NCBI RefSeq assembly: GCF_002733835.1
Contig: NZ_NVWY01000003.1
Coordinates: 1 to 64,000 of the forward strand
DNA: 64,000 bases
From: Alcanivorax sp.
GTDB lineage: Bacteria; Pseudomonadota; Gammaproteobacteria; Pseudomonadales; Alcanivoracaceae
Direction: 5' to 3'
Shown here: piece by piece, positions 34,941 through 45,127 of the stretch
Position numbering within the stretch: position 1 is the stretch's first letter
Layout: each line of letters starts with the position of its first letter
Translations under genes and position numbers: made by a program
Notes under the pieces: generated by a model
Told to the model about the DNA's origin: nothing
Seen by the model: only the letters and a program-made list of their open reading frames with translations
Databases searched by the model: none

Positions 34941-35775
34941 TTTGCTCAATCAGCACCTTCAATTCCACCGCTGCCGCTGTGGTTTCGCTGTCGACGGATT
35001 TGCTGCCCAAGGTGTTGGCTTCGCGGTTGAGTTCCTGCATGAGGAAGTCCAGGCGCCGGCCGATGTGGCCGCCCTTTTTGAGGATACGGCGCACTTCGGT
35101 GACGTGGGTAAGCAGGCGGTCCAGTTCTTCGTCCACGTCCATTTTTTGCGCCAGCAGGACCAGTTCCTGTTCCAGGCGATCCGGGTCCGGGGAGTCGATC
35201 ACGTCCTGGATGCGGCTGCGCAGGCGTTCGCGTTGGGCTTCCTTGATGCGTGGCACGGCGGTTTTGACGATTTCCACTTGGGTAATAATGCCGTCCAGGC
35301 GTTCTTCGATCAGTTTGCCCAGTTGTTCCCCTTCACGGCTGCGAGTGTCGATCAGGGCCTGCAGGGCCTCATCCAGCAGGGTGAGGGATTCGCGTTGCAG
35401 CAGGTCCACATCCAGTTCCCGGGTGCTGAGCACGCCGGGGTGGCGGAGGATTTCCATGGGGTTGACCTGGCCGGGGTGCTGCACCAGGTCGCCTACCCGG
35501 CGGGAGATCTCGGACAGCTGTTTGACCAGGGGCTCGTTCAGTTCCAGGTCGGCGTCGCTGGCGTCCTGCTGGTAGCGCAGGGTGACTTCCACCTTGCCCC
35601 GGGCGAGGGCCTTGCGGCAGCGTTCGCGCACGGTGTTTTCCAGTGAGCGCAGGGCGTCGGGCAGACGTGGGCTGATTTCCAGGTAACGGTGGTTCACGGC
35701 CTTGATTTCCCAGACCAGGCCGTAGCCTTCAAGCGGGCGGTCGGCGCGGGCAAAAGCGGTCATGCTGCAAATCAT
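34912..35775 (-). CDS. yicC: YicC family endoribonuclease-like protein
   Basis: 287 residues, the normal length, starting MICSMTAFARADRP and ending with the highly conserved ELKVLIEQMREQIQNIE. The YicC N-terminal domain and the C-terminal DUF1732 part are both present. YicC proteins are implicated in RNA degradation (endoribonuclease activity, effects on small RNA turnover). The gene is divergent from rph, its usual partner in gammaproteobacteria, but here a repeat-rich spacer of about 330 bp (35776-36104) separates them. Its 3' end adjoins the integrase module. Confidence 0.95.
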   Translation of the reverse strand: MICSMTAFARADRPLEGYGLVWEIKAVNHRYLEISPRLPDALRSLENTVRERCRKALARGKVEVTLRYQQDASDADLELNEPLVKQLSEISRRVGDLVQHPGQVNPMEILRHPGVLSTRELDVDLLQRESLTLLDEALQALIDTRSREGEQLGKLIEERLDGIITQVEIVKTAVPRIKEAQRERLRSRIQDVIDSPDPDRLEQELVLLAQKMDVDEELDRLLTHVTEVRRILKKGGHIGRRLDFLMQELNREANTLGSKSVDSETTAAAVELKVLIEQMREQIQNIE

Positions 35776-35820
35776 GGTGAACCTCTGTGTTGGCCATGGA
35801 ATGTCCCGGTGTTCGTGCCC

Positions 35821-35845
35821 TGTAGGAGCTTGCTTGCAAGCGAAA
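35821..35845. repeat. REP-like palindromic element
   Basis: TGTAGGAG followed by the perfect palindrome GCTTGCAAGC resembles Pseudomonas-type REP sequences. The TGTAGGAG head recurs in inverted orientation at 47532-47609. Confidence 0.6.
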
Positions 35846-35856
35846 AGGCAATGCCG

Positions 35857-35945
35857 GAAGCGAGTATCGAGTCACGAGTTGCGAACCCCCGGCTTTCCCA
35901 ATATCAAGTCTTGCCTTTCGAAACTCGCTTCTCGTCACTCGGGAC
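35857..35945. repeat. inverted heptad-array element 1 (non-coding)
   Basis: Four tandem 7-mers of form GNNNCGA (35857-35884), a 33-bp spacer, then four tandem 7-mers of form TCGNNNC (35918-35945), which is the inverse complement. The three internal bases differ in nearly every copy. It lies in the yicC-rph gap. Confidence 0.8.
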
Positions 35946-36104
35946 TGTCTTTTCGCCTGCAGGCAGGCGCCTGCGGCATGAAACACCGCGGGCGGTGCCG
36001 GGCTCCCTAGTCTAGTCGAGACGGGGTTGGGTGCAAGGCAGGCATTGGCGCCGGTGTTTGCTACAATGGTCGCCCTTTTGATTCCAAGACTACCAGGAGA
36101 TTCC

Positions 36105-36821
36105 ATGCGCCCATCCGGCCGAGCCCCCGACCAACTGCGTGAACTGAGCTTTACCCGCAACTACACCGTTCATGCCGAGGGCAGCGTATTGGTGGCGTTC
36201 GGGAACACCAAGGTGCTGTGTACCGCGTCCGTGGAAGAGGGTGTGCCGCGCTTCCTGAAGGGCAAAGGTCAGGGCTGGCTGACCGCGGAATACAGCATGC
36301 TGCCGCGTTCCACCCACACCCGTTCCGGCCGTGAGGCGACACGAGGCAAGCAGGGCGGACGCACGCTGGAAATCCAGCGTTTGATCGGCCGTTCCCTGCG
36401 TGCGGCGGTGGACCTGAGCAAACTGGGCGAGCGCACCATTTATCTGGATTGTGATGTGCTTCAGGCAGACGGTGGTACCCGTACCGCCTCCATTTCGGGA
36501 GCCTGTGTGGCGCTGGTGGATGCTTTTACCCACCTGCTGGAAACCAAGAAGATCAAGAGTGACCCGCTGACTGGCCTGGTGGGCGCGGTGTCCGTGGGCA
36601 TGTTCGAGGATGCTCCGGTGCTGGATCTGGATTACGCCGAAGACTCCAATGCGGGCACCGACATGAATGTGGTGATGACCCAGCAGGGCGGCTTTATCGA
36701 GATTCAGGGTTCCGCAGAGGGCGCGCCATTTACCCGTGAGCAGTCTGACAGTCTGTTGGGGCTGGCGGAAAAGGGCATTGGCGAGATCATCAAGGCCCAG
36801 CAGGTGGCGCTGGGCTGGTAA
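36105..36821 (+). CDS. rph: ribonuclease PH
   Basis: 238 residues from the ATG at 36105 with AGGAGA upstream. It has the RNase PH signature sequence [13 protein letters not shown] at the start, [32 protein letters not shown], and the phosphate-binding [10 protein letters not shown] region. It trims the 3' ends of tRNA precursors by phosphorolysis, as a hexameric cytoplasmic ring. It is followed by pyrE, as in many gammaproteobacteria. Confidence 0.96.
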   Translation: MRPSGRAPDQLRELSFTRNYTVHAEGSVLVAFGNTKVLCTASVEEGVPRFLKGKGQGWLTAEYSMLPRSTHTRSGREATRGKQGGRTLEIQRLIGRSLRAAVDLSKLGERTIYLDCDVLQADGGTRTASISGACVALVDAFTHLLETKKIKSDPLTGLVGAVSVGMFEDAPVLDLDYAEDSNAGTDMNVVMTQQGGFIEIQGSAEGAPFTREQSDSLLGLAEKGIGEIIKAQQVALGW

Positions 36822-36909
36822 CACGCCAAGAGAGAAAGGCGGGCCGTGTCGCTGTGGTGGCGCGGTTTCGCGCTGTTGCGAACAGACTGGCTAGTACACA
36901 GGCTTGAGT

Positions 36910-37572
36910 ATGAAGAACTACAAGAAGCATTTTCTGCGCTTTGCCGAAGAGCGTGAGGCGTTGAAGTTCGGGGAATTTACCCTGAAGTCCGGGCGCAAAA
37001 GCCCGTATTTCTTCAATGCTGGCACTTTTAACACCGGCGAGGCCCTGGCTCGGCTGGGTCGCTATTATGCGGATGCGATCATGGCATCCGGGCTGGAATT
37101 CGATATGTTGTTCGGGCCGGCCTATAAAGGCATCCCGCTGGTAGCGGCGGTGTCCGTGGCGCTGGCCGAGCACCATGGCCGGGATTACCCCTGGGCGTTC
37201 AACCGCAAGGAAGCCAAGGACCATGGCGAGGGCGGCTGGCTGGTCGGTGCGCCATTGCAGGGCCGGGTGCTGGTGATAGATGATGTGATTACAGCGGGAA
37301 CGGCGATTCGCGAAGTGGCGACGCTGTTCGAAAAGACTGACGCGACCATGGCGGGGGTAATGGTGGCGCTGGATCGGCAGGAATGCGCTAAAGAGCCTGC
37401 CGAAGCGGGCAAGGGCCTGTCGGCGATTCAGGAAGTGGAACAAGCATTGGGGGTGCCAGTGGGATGTATCGTCACCATGAGTGATATTATCGACTGGCTG
37501 GAACAGCAACCGGACAGCCAGACAATGGTGGCGCCTATGCGTGAGTACCGGGAGCGTTATGGAGTGCAATAA
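36910..37572 (+). CDS. pyrE: orotate phosphoribosyltransferase
   Basis: 220 residues from the ATG at 36910. [13 protein letters not shown] near 25 and the PRPP-binding loop [16 protein letters not shown] near 120 are diagnostic. It joins orotate to PRPP in pyrimidine synthesis. Its stop lies 2 nt before the ATG of the next gene. The crc gene that lies between rph and pyrE in Pseudomonas is not here. Confidence 0.95.
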   Translation: MKNYKKHFLRFAEEREALKFGEFTLKSGRKSPYFFNAGTFNTGEALARLGRYYADAIMASGLEFDMLFGPAYKGIPLVAAVSVALAEHHGRDYPWAFNRKEAKDHGEGGWLVGAPLQGRVLVIDDVITAGTAIREVATLFEKTDATMAGVMVALDRQECAKEPAEAGKGLSAIQEVEQALGVPVGCIVTMSDIIDWLEQQPDSQTMVAPMREYRERYGVQ

Positions 37573-37574
37573 TA

Positions 37575-38201
37575 ATGAAAATCGTCGTCTTGTTGATGGC
37601 GCTGATCCTGACTTCGTCAGTGTGGGCGCGCTCGGGGCAGCGCGCCAATGAGCGCATGCCGGATGGCGCCTACTTCCGGCATCAAACGTCTGACGGTGTG
37701 GTGCACCTGAACCGAACCCTGACCATGGATGCGATCCGTAACGGTTATCAGCTGCTGGATCAGCACGGCCGTGTGCTGGAACAGGTTGAAGGGGTTCCGC
37801 TGGGGGATGCAGAAGCCAAGGCCCTGCGTATGCAGCGGGCTCGCCAGGCCCGCGAGGACCGGGACATGCTGCGCTTGTATGCCGGCCCGGAAGATGCGGT
37901 ACGGGCGCGCGATCGCAAGGTCGAGGCGCTGGAGTTGAGCATCAGCTATGAAGAGAACAATCTTGCCCAGTTGCAGATGAAGCTGGATGACGAAATCGCC
38001 ACGGCAGCGCGTAATGAAAGGGCGGGCCGGGATGTGCCAGAGGCGGTGAAGGAAGCGATTGATCGCCTGCAGAGGCAAATCAAAACGGCGGAAAACAAGT
38101 TGCAGGAATTCGACAAGGAAATCGACCAGGCGAACCAGCAATACGCCCCGATTATCGAGCGGCTTGAGGCGATTGAGAAGCAACAAAACGAAGGCGGCTG
38201 A
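37575..38201 (+). CDS. secreted coiled-coil protein (DUF4124-like)
   Basis: 208 residues. A signal peptide (MKIVVLLMALILTSSVWA) is followed by a short beta-rich region resembling DUF4124 (YFRHQTSDGVVHLNRTL). A long charged helical region then runs from about residue 75 to the end, with heptad-like leucines (coiled coil). It is probably periplasmic and begins 2 nt after pyrE. Its function is unknown; homologs of this layout occur near pyrE in related bacteria, but I cannot name one. Confidence 0.7.
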   Translation: MKIVVLLMALILTSSVWARSGQRANERMPDGAYFRHQTSDGVVHLNRTLTMDAIRNGYQLLDQHGRVLEQVEGVPLGDAEAKALRMQRARQAREDRDMLRLYAGPEDAVRARDRKVEALELSISYEENNLAQLQMKLDDEIATAARNERAGRDVPEAVKEAIDRLQRQIKTAENKLQEFDKEIDQANQQYAPIIERLEAIEKQQNEGG

Positions 38202-38210
38202 GGCCGCCTT
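38191..38210. terminator. hairpin between convergent genes
   Basis: AAGGCGGC and GCCGCCTT pair around a four-base loop that overlaps the stop codon of the 37575 gene; slmA converges from the other side. No T run follows, so termination efficiency is uncertain. Confidence 0.5.
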
Positions 38211-38222
38211 CGTGGTGAGCGC

Positions 38223-38807
38223 TTAGCGAAACAGGGTGGGCTGCAGCAGCGCCCATTGTGCTGGCCAGTCCTGGCTTGGCTTAATCCTGAAACCGGAACG
38301 TACAAATTGCGCAATACGCCCTTCGGCCACGGCCAGCAGCAGGTTGGCGGTGATGGTCGGGGTCGCCTGGGTGCGCAACCCTTCCTTGAATTCTGCATCC
38401 CGTAGCACTTGCTTTAACTGGCTTTCCACCCGGTCGTAGAACTGCTGAATGCGCTGATGCAGGCGTGCGTTTTCACCGGTGAGAGCGTCGCCGGTGAGCA
38501 GCCGGGTAATCCCCGGGTTGCGCTCGGTGAACGCCAACAGCAGGGTGAGAATCTGCTCTACCTGATCACTGGCCTTGCCGTCTTCCATAATGCGGTTGAT
38601 GCGCGAAAAAATGGCTTCTTCAATAAAGCTGATCAGCCCTTCGAACATCTTCGCCTTGCTGGGAAAATGCCGGTACAGCGCCGCCTCGGACACCCCCACT
38701 TCTTTTGCGAGCCCGGCGGTGGTAATGCGCCCACCGGGTGCGGCTTCCAGCATGTGAGCGAGCGACTGCAGAATCTGCTCTTTGCGCGACGGTTTTTTAT
38801 CGGTCAT
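38223..38807 (-). CDS. slmA: nucleoid occlusion factor SlmA
   Basis: 194 residues, a TetR-fold DNA-binding protein. The N-terminus [17 protein letters not shown], the helix-turn-helix with [33 protein letters not shown] and the following FSRINRI segment are characteristic of SlmA (Ttk). It blocks FtsZ ring assembly over the chromosome by binding specific DNA sites. It lies among pyrE, argB, dut and coaBC as in related gammaproteobacteria. Confidence 0.93.
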   Translation of the reverse strand: MTDKKPSRKEQILQSLAHMLEAAPGGRITTAGLAKEVGVSEAALYRHFPSKAKMFEGLISFIEEAIFSRINRIMEDGKASDQVEQILTLLLAFTERNPGITRLLTGDALTGENARLHQRIQQFYDRVESQLKQVLRDAEFKEGLRTQATPTITANLLLAVAEGRIAQFVRSGFRIKPSQDWPAQWALLQPTLFR

Positions 38808-38969
38808 GAAGTATCGTTCCCAGTTCTAAGCAACAAGCTTCTGGCTGCAACGCGAGTGCCAGAGGTATATCACAGGCAAGCACCGCGCCCAACGTTCCCG
38901 GGCGTGTTACTGCGGTTTTGTTTTTCACTGTTGTAGCGTTTCGCGGCAATCCCCCTCGCCGCAGGTTTA

Positions 38970-39122
38970 GTTGAAAGTGAAAAGTTTAAAGTTGAAACGC
39001 GGTTTGAGTCTGTGGATTTTGCAGGGGCATGCCCGCGATTGCCGGTAAGGGCGCGGGCTGCTGCCGTTAAAAACCAAAAACACGTTTGGCCGCGCTTTCA
39101 ACTTTGAACTTTCATCTTTCAG

Positions 39123-39123
<1 letters not shown>
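38970..39123. repeat. inverted heptad-array element 2 (non-coding)
   Basis: Four tandem 7-mers close to GTTNAAA (38970-38997), a 98-bp spacer, and four inverted 7-mers close to TTTNAAC (39096-39123) that end on the argB stop codon. The spacer shares the block TTTGCAGRGGC and a TGCCCGCG block with element 3. It fills most of the 38808-39122 gap, which has no gene. Confidence 0.8.
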
Positions 39124-40216
<1,093 letters not shown>

Positions 40217-40238
40217 TCCCCAACCGCATGATTCTACC

Positions 40239-42638
40239 TCAAAACGGAAGCTCAAGGCTCTCGTCCACCGCCTTGAGGTGTTTGCGGAACTGGCCTTTGA
40301 CCCGTTCCAGTGCCTCTTCGTCGCGGCCTTCGAAGCGTGCCACCAGTGAGGGTGTGGTGTTCGAGGCGCGCACCAGCCCCCAGCCATCAGGGAAGTCCAC
40401 GCGGAGTCCGTCGATGGTGGTGGGGCGGCCACCGGCGAACTGCTCGGCGCGGGCCATAAGGCCATCGATCAGCGCAAACTTGTTGTCATCGCTGGCATCA
40501 ATATAGAGCGCCGGGGTGGTGATGCCGGTCTTAAACTGGTCGAACACCTGGCCGGCGGTGTCGTCCTGCAGGGAGAGAATTTCCAGTAGCCGGGCGCCGG
40601 CATAGGCGCCGTCGTCACAGCCGAACCAGCGGTCGGCGAAGAAGATATGTCCGCTGATTTCACCGGCCAGGGCGGCGCCGCTTTCCTTCATTTTGGCCTT
40701 GATCAGCGAGTGCCCGGTTTTGTACATCAAGGGCCGGCCGCCGTTCTTGCGGATAACGGCGGGCAGGGCGCGGCTGCATTTCACGTCGAACAGGATGTCG
40801 GCGCCGGGGCTGCGGCCGAGCAGGTCCTTGGCGAACAGCATGAGCAGGCGGTCCGGCCAGATGATTTCGCCGCTGTTGGTGACCACGGCCACGCGGTCGC
40901 CGTCGCCGTCGAACGCCAGGCCCAGGTCCAGCTCTTCCTGCTGGACGATACGGATCAGGTCGGCCAGGTTGTCCGGGTTGCCGGTGTCCGGGGCGTGGTT
41001 GGGGAAGTTACCGTCGATCTCGGTGTACAGCGGCGTCACGTCGCAGCCCAGTTGGGTGAACAGCCGCGGGGCCAGTTCGCCGGTGACGCCGTTGCCGCAG
41101 TCGATGGCAATTTTCAGGGGCCGGGCCAGCACGATGTCGTTGGCGATATCGTTCAGGTAGCGGTCGCTGATATCACGCTCTTCTTCGTGGCCGCTGCCTT
41201 CGCTGAAGGCCTTGTTCTGGATGCGTTGCTTGAAGGCCTGAATGCGATCGCCGTGCAGGGTTTCGCCGTTCATGACGATTTTCAGGCCGTTATGTTGCGA
41301 CGGGTTGTGGCTGCCGGTGAGCATGATGCCGGTTTGGGTTTCCAGCACTTCGGTGGCGTAGTAGAGCACCGGGGTGGGCACCAGCCCTAAGTTGACCACG
41401 TCGCGGCCGGATTCCAGCAGGCCCTTGATCAGTGAGCGGCTTAACTCCGGGCTGGACAGGCGGCCATCGCGGGCCACCAGCACGGTTTGTTGGCCCAGTT
41501 CGCCGGCTTCGGTGCCAATGGCGCGGCCCAGCAGGTAAACGCCCTGGGCGGTGAGGGTGTCGCCGGCCACGCCGCGGATATCGTAGGCGCGGAAAATACT
41601 GTCCGGCAGGGACTCGCCGCCGTTGTCGTCATCCATCAACAGGATGCTGTCGTCGTCGCTTTCTTCCACTATCAGGGCATCGGGTTTGGCGGTGGCCTGG
41701 GGGCGTGCGGGGCCGGCGCGCTCGCGCAGTTTTTTGGCCAGGCGGGCGGAGGCCTCGTTGACGCTGGTGAAGAGCGGGAAATGGAAATGGTCGCGGGCGG
41801 TGACGCCGGGTTGGCGCGTCAGCTCATCGCTGTAGCGAATCAGTTCGGCGGCATCCTGGCGCAGGGCCCGGGTCAGCAGCCGGTTCACCAGCAGGGTGCA
41901 AAGCAGGATGACGACTACACCCAGGGCGATGCCCAGGGTAGCGACGATCAGGCTGTTGTCGTCGGGGGCGCGCAGGGTCAGGGTAACCTGAACCGGACCC
42001 TGGCTGACCTGGGCGGTGCCGCCGTTGGCCTGTTGTTTGTTATCGAACAGGGGGCTGCCGCCGTAGGTTATGCTGAGTGCGCTGCCTTCCGGCATGGCGG
42101 CGCGCAGGGCGGCGGCCAGGGGAGCCAGGGACTGGGTGAGCAGCAGGGTGCCGGTCTGGTTTTTGGTGGCGCGGGCCATGACCAGCTGAGGTGTTTTGCC
42201 GGCAATGATCACCGGGCCGGGTTCTTGCCCCAGGCGGACGTTCTTGAGCAGTTCCTGGGCGGTGTAGCTGAACTGGGCGGTGTCTGCGCCGCGACGGGGA
42301 ACAAGCTGCACGGTGGCATCGGGAAGCCACTGGTTCTGGTGTACGTTAAAGCTGGACAGGTTGTCGTCGGAGAGCGCCTTGTTCACATCGCTGCGGTCGC
42401 TGAGGATCTCCAGCTGCTGGCGGGAGGCCTGGATGGTGTTGTTCGCCTGGCTGGCCAGTGATTGGGCCAGCAGCCGGGCCTGGGCGTTCTGTTGCCCGGG
42501 CTGCAGCTGGCTGGCCTGGTAGGCGTAGAGGCAGCCGGTGGCGGCGACCACGGCCACGATGCCGGCGGCAACCAGAGGCAGTAGCTGCTTCATGGCGCTG
42601 GTGGACTTGCCTTGCTTGTTGTCGTTCTTGTTCCCCAT
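40239..42638 (-). CDS. algC: phosphomannomutase/phosphoglucomutase with membrane N-terminus
   Basis: 799 residues. The C-terminal 450 residues are the alpha-D-phosphohexomutase: catalytic phosphoserine in TGSHNPSQHNG, the metal site DGDGDRVAV, and the sugar-binding GEISGHIFF region. The N-terminal part adds a transmembrane helix at about 16-34, a periplasmic domain, a second helix near 225-245, and a cytoplasmic linker. The long form matches the extended AlgC of Pseudomonas genomes. It makes mannose-1-P and glucose-1-P for exopolysaccharide and LPS. GGAGGGG precedes the start. Confidence 0.92.
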   Translation of the reverse strand: MGNKNDNKQGKSTSAMKQLLPLVAAGIVAVVAATGCLYAYQASQLQPGQQNAQARLLAQSLASQANNTIQASRQQLEILSDRSDVNKALSDDNLSSFNVHQNQWLPDATVQLVPRRGADTAQFSYTAQELLKNVRLGQEPGPVIIAGKTPQLVMARATKNQTGTLLLTQSLAPLAAALRAAMPEGSALSITYGGSPLFDNKQQANGGTAQVSQGPVQVTLTLRAPDDNSLIVATLGIALGVVVILLCTLLVNRLLTRALRQDAAELIRYSDELTRQPGVTARDHFHFPLFTSVNEASARLAKKLRERAGPARPQATAKPDALIVEESDDDSILLMDDDNGGESLPDSIFRAYDIRGVAGDTLTAQGVYLLGRAIGTEAGELGQQTVLVARDGRLSSPELSRSLIKGLLESGRDVVNLGLVPTPVLYYATEVLETQTGIMLTGSHNPSQHNGLKIVMNGETLHGDRIQAFKQRIQNKAFSEGSGHEEERDISDRYLNDIANDIVLARPLKIAIDCGNGVTGELAPRLFTQLGCDVTPLYTEIDGNFPNHAPDTGNPDNLADLIRIVQQEELDLGLAFDGDGDRVAVVTNSGEIIWPDRLLMLFAKDLLGRSPGADILFDVKCSRALPAVIRKNGGRPLMYKTGHSLIKAKMKESGAALAGEISGHIFFADRWFGCDDGAYAGARLLEILSLQDDTAGQVFDQFKTGITTPALYIDASDDNKFALIDGLMARAEQFAGGRPTTIDGLRVDFPDGWGLVRASNTTPSLVARFEGRDEEALERVKGQFRKHLKAVDESLELPF

Positions 42639-42757
42639 ATCCCCTCCGCTTGCCCGGCGCTGCCACGGTATTATTGTGGTTGGGTCGTGGTGCGCGCTGT
42701 GGTGCGTGCTTGTGCTGCTGTGGTTGTTGTTTGTCTGGTGTTTTTCTGTGTCGGGCC

Positions 42758-43210
42758 TCAGTGCCGCCCGCTGTGACCGAAACCGCCTTCGCCCCGTTCG
42801 CTGGCGCTGAAGCTTTCCACCTGCTCCAGCTCTACCTGCATGACCGGCACGATCACCAGTTGGGCGATGCGCTCACCGGGCTCCAGGGTGAAGGGCTGTT
42901 GCCCCCGGTTCCAGCAGGACACCATCAGCTCACCCTGGTAGTCGGAGTCGATCAGCCCCACCAGATTGCCCAGCACGATGCCGTGCTTATGGCCCAGACC
43001 GGAGCGCGGCAGGATCATGCCGGCGTAACCCGGATCGTCAATGAAAATGGACATGCCGGTGGGCAGCAGCTCGGTATCCCCGGGTTGCAGTGTCATCGGT
43101 TCCTTGACCATGGCGCGCAGGTCCAGCCCGGCGGAGCCGTCGGTGGCGTAATGAGGCAGAGGAATGCTGTCGCCAAGGCGGGCGTCGAGTACCCGGTATT
43201 GCAGTTTCAT
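42758..43210 (-). CDS. dut: dUTP diphosphatase
   Basis: 150 residues with all five dUTPase motifs: [46 protein letters not shown] and the C-terminal [10 protein letters not shown] homotrimer hydrolyses dUTP to dUMP, keeping uracil out of DNA. It sits between coaBC and algC in the usual order. Confidence 0.96.
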   Translation of the reverse strand: MKLQYRVLDARLGDSIPLPHYATDGSAGLDLRAMVKEPMTLQPGDTELLPTGMSIFIDDPGYAGMILPRSGLGHKHGIVLGNLVGLIDSDYQGELMVSCWNRGQQPFTLEPGERIAQLVIVPVMQVELEQVESFSASERGEGGFGHSGRH

Positions 43211-43230
43211 TGATCAGTTCCTGATTAAAC

Positions 43231-43356
43231 GCCGGACGCCAAAAGCCTGAGGCCAGACAAGCATCAAAACAGGCGTTTCAACGTGGATCCGGTGTTTGGC
43301 GTCTGGCGTCCGGCAGACTTTACTGTTTGTCAGGCGTCCCGCATCGGGCGTCTGGC
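43231..43356. repeat. inverted heptad-array element 4 (three arrays)
   Basis: Four 7-mers of form GCCNNAN (43231-43258), a 28-bp spacer, then four inverted 7-mers of form NTNNGGC (43287-43314, first one degenerate) and a further four (43329-43356) that end just before the coaBC stop. The order of the variable base in the first array nearly equals that of the right array of element 6. Confidence 0.75.
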
Positions 43357-43360
43357 GCTA

Positions 43361-44560
43361 TCAATCCTTATACCTTATCGCGATCAATTCGATCAGCTGC
43401 TTGGCGATCTGGGCCTTGGAGGCCAGTGGCAGCACCTTGTGGCCGCTGGGCCAGATCACCGTGAGGGCGTTGTTGTCGCTGTTGAAACCCACGTTGGTGC
43501 CGGACACGTCGTTGGTGGCGATCATGTCCAGCTTCTTGTTCACCAGTTTGCCCTGGGCGTAGGCCATCACGTCCTGGGTTTCCGCCGCAAAGCCGACGGT
43601 AAAGGGGCGCTTGGCGTGCTCGGCCACGGACGCCACGATGTCCGGGTTTTTTACCAGCGTCAGGTGAATTTCCTCAGTGGATTTCTTGATCTTGTGGTCG
43701 GCGGTCACGGTGGGCCGGTAATCCGCCACGGCGGCGGTGGCGATAAACACATCGCAGCCCTTTTCCACCACGTCCATGCAAGTTTCGTACATGTCCACGG
43801 CGCGTACCACATCCACGCGCTCTACCCGTGATGGGGTGGGCAGATACACCGGCCCGGCAATCAGGGTGACCCTGGCCCCGGCTTCGGCGGCCGCTTCGGC
43901 CAGCGCAAAGCCCATTTTCCCGGAGCTTTTGTTGGTGATGTAACGCACCGGGTCGATGGATTCGCGGGTGGGGCCAGCGGTAATCACCACATGCTTGCCG
44001 GTGAGCAGCTGGTAGTCGAACACTTCCGCGGCCTGCTGAATGATCTCCAGTGGCTCGAGCATGCGCCCGGCGCCGACTTCGCCACAGGCCTGGCTGCCGC
44101 TGCCCGGGCCGAAAATGGTGATGCCTTTTTCCTGCAGGATCAGCTGGTTCTTCTGGGTGCTGAGGTCGGCCCACATCTGCTGGTTCATGGCCGGGGCAAT
44201 GGCGATGGGGGCGCCGGTGGCCAGGCACAGGGTGGTGAGCAGATCGTTGCCGTGGCCGTGGGCCAGGCGGGCCATGAAGTTGGCGGACGCGGGGGCTATC
44301 AGCACCAGGTCTGCCCAGCGGGCCAGCTCGATATGGCCCATGGCCGCTTCGGCGGTGGGGTCCAGCAGGGTGGTGTGGACCGGGTGGCCGGACAGGGCCT
44401 GCATGGTCAGCGGGGTGATGAATTCACAGGCGCCCTGGGTCATGACCACCCGTACTTGTGCGCCCACATCCTGCAGTCGGCGTACCAGATCAGCGGCTTT
44501 ATAGGCGGCAATGCCGCCGGTGACGCCCAGCAGGACCCGTTTGTTCATCAGACGTTGCAT
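43361..44560 (-). CDS. coaBC: phosphopantothenoylcysteine decarboxylase/synthetase
   Basis: 399 residues, a bifunctional protein. The N-terminal flavoprotein CoaC domain has GVTGGIAAYKAADLVRRL, active-site His in HIELARWADL, and PAMNQQMW. The C-terminal CoaB domain has ITAGPTRESIDPVRYITNKSSGKMG. It converts 4'-phosphopantothenate and cysteine to 4'-phosphopantetheine for coenzyme A. It is divergent from radC, but here a heptad-flanked extra gene lies in between. Confidence 0.95.
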   Translation of the reverse strand: MQRLMNKRVLLGVTGGIAAYKAADLVRRLQDVGAQVRVVMTQGACEFITPLTMQALSGHPVHTTLLDPTAEAAMGHIELARWADLVLIAPASANFMARLAHGHGNDLLTTLCLATGAPIAIAPAMNQQMWADLSTQKNQLILQEKGITIFGPGSGSQACGEVGAGRMLEPLEIIQQAAEVFDYQLLTGKHVVITAGPTRESIDPVRYITNKSSGKMGFALAEAAAEAGARVTLIAGPVYLPTPSRVERVDVVRAVDMYETCMDVVEKGCDVFIATAAVADYRPTVTADHKIKKSTEEIHLTLVKNPDIVASVAEHAKRPFTVGFAAETQDVMAYAQGKLVNKKLDMIATNDVSGTNVGFNSDNNALTVIWPSGHKVLPLASKAQIAKQLIELIAIRYKD

Positions 44561-44687
44561 GCAAAAACCCTTGTTTGGATGACGGCAGTCATGGCGAATC
44601 TCCCCTGCCGCTGCAGCGCCAAGGCTGCTATCAAGTCAGGCTGCATAGAGTAGCACTGTATAGGAGACGCGGCACGCAGGACGGTTG

Positions 44688-45119
44688 GCAGGACGCCACA
44701 TGCCGGATGCCTGACGCAAAAGAGGGAGCAAGATTGTGAGGACGTACGAGAAAATACGGGTTTGGCAGTCCGCCATGGATCTCGTGGTATTGATCTATAA
44801 GGCCACGCAGGATTTTCCACGGAGCGAGCAATTTGGACTCGTTAGTCAAATGCGCAGGGCGTCGGTCAGCGTTCCCTCCAATATAGCGGAGGGTTATGGG
44901 CGGGGTTCGCAGGCTGACCGGCTTCGGTTCTTTTATATCGCCAGAGGCTCGTTATTGGAGCTCGAGACCCAGATTGCCATAGCCGCAAGGCTGGCATATG
45001 CCGGTGCCAACGTGCTTATTGGACAAACGGAGAAGGTGTTCGCCCAGTTGTCAGCGTTGATCACCCGTATGCAGGATGAGGCGTTTTTAGCGTCAGGCAT
45101 CCGGCCTCAGGCGTGGGGC
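44688..45119 (+). mobile_element. heptad-flanked element 5 carrying an S23-family gene
   Basis: The left end is four 7-mers close to GCCNGAY (44688-44715); the right end is four inverted 7-mers close to NTNNGGC (45092-45119). The 432-bp unit holds one gene, starting 20 bp after the left array; the right array encodes the last residues of that gene. The same end structure without a gene occurs at 35857, 38970, 40056, 43231, 45807 and 60423. The structure resembles a transposon with terminal inverted repeats built from 7-bp units. Mobility is inferred, not shown. Confidence 0.55.
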
Positions 45120-45125
45120 GTATAA
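44736..45125 (+). CDS. four-helix bundle protein (23S rRNA IVP / S23 family)
   Basis: 129 residues from a GTG start with GGGAG 7 nt upstream. The family core is clear: [21 protein letters not shown], then [17 protein letters not shown] near 47-63 and [16 protein letters not shown]. Relatives are found in 23S rRNA intervening sequences and, as Avd, beside reverse transcriptases of diversity-generating retroelements; they are basic four-helix bundles that bind nucleic acid. No reverse transcriptase or rRNA is nearby. Heptad arrays enclose the gene, and its stop is 2 nt before the radC ATG. The last 11 codons coincide with the right array. A role in spreading the heptad arrays is a hypothesis. 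Confidence 0.85.
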   Translation: MRTYEKIRVWQSAMDLVVLIYKATQDFPRSEQFGLVSQMRRASVSVPSNIAEGYGRGSQADRLRFFYIARGSLLELETQIAIAARLAYAGANVLIGQTEKVFAQLSALITRMQDEAFLASGIRPQAWGV

Positions 45126-45127
45126 CC

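Noticed and set aside
41487-42461. A 324-codon plus-strand frame inside algC
   Set aside because: Antisense shadow of a high-GC gene, rich in Gly/Ala/Gln, without a ribosome site.
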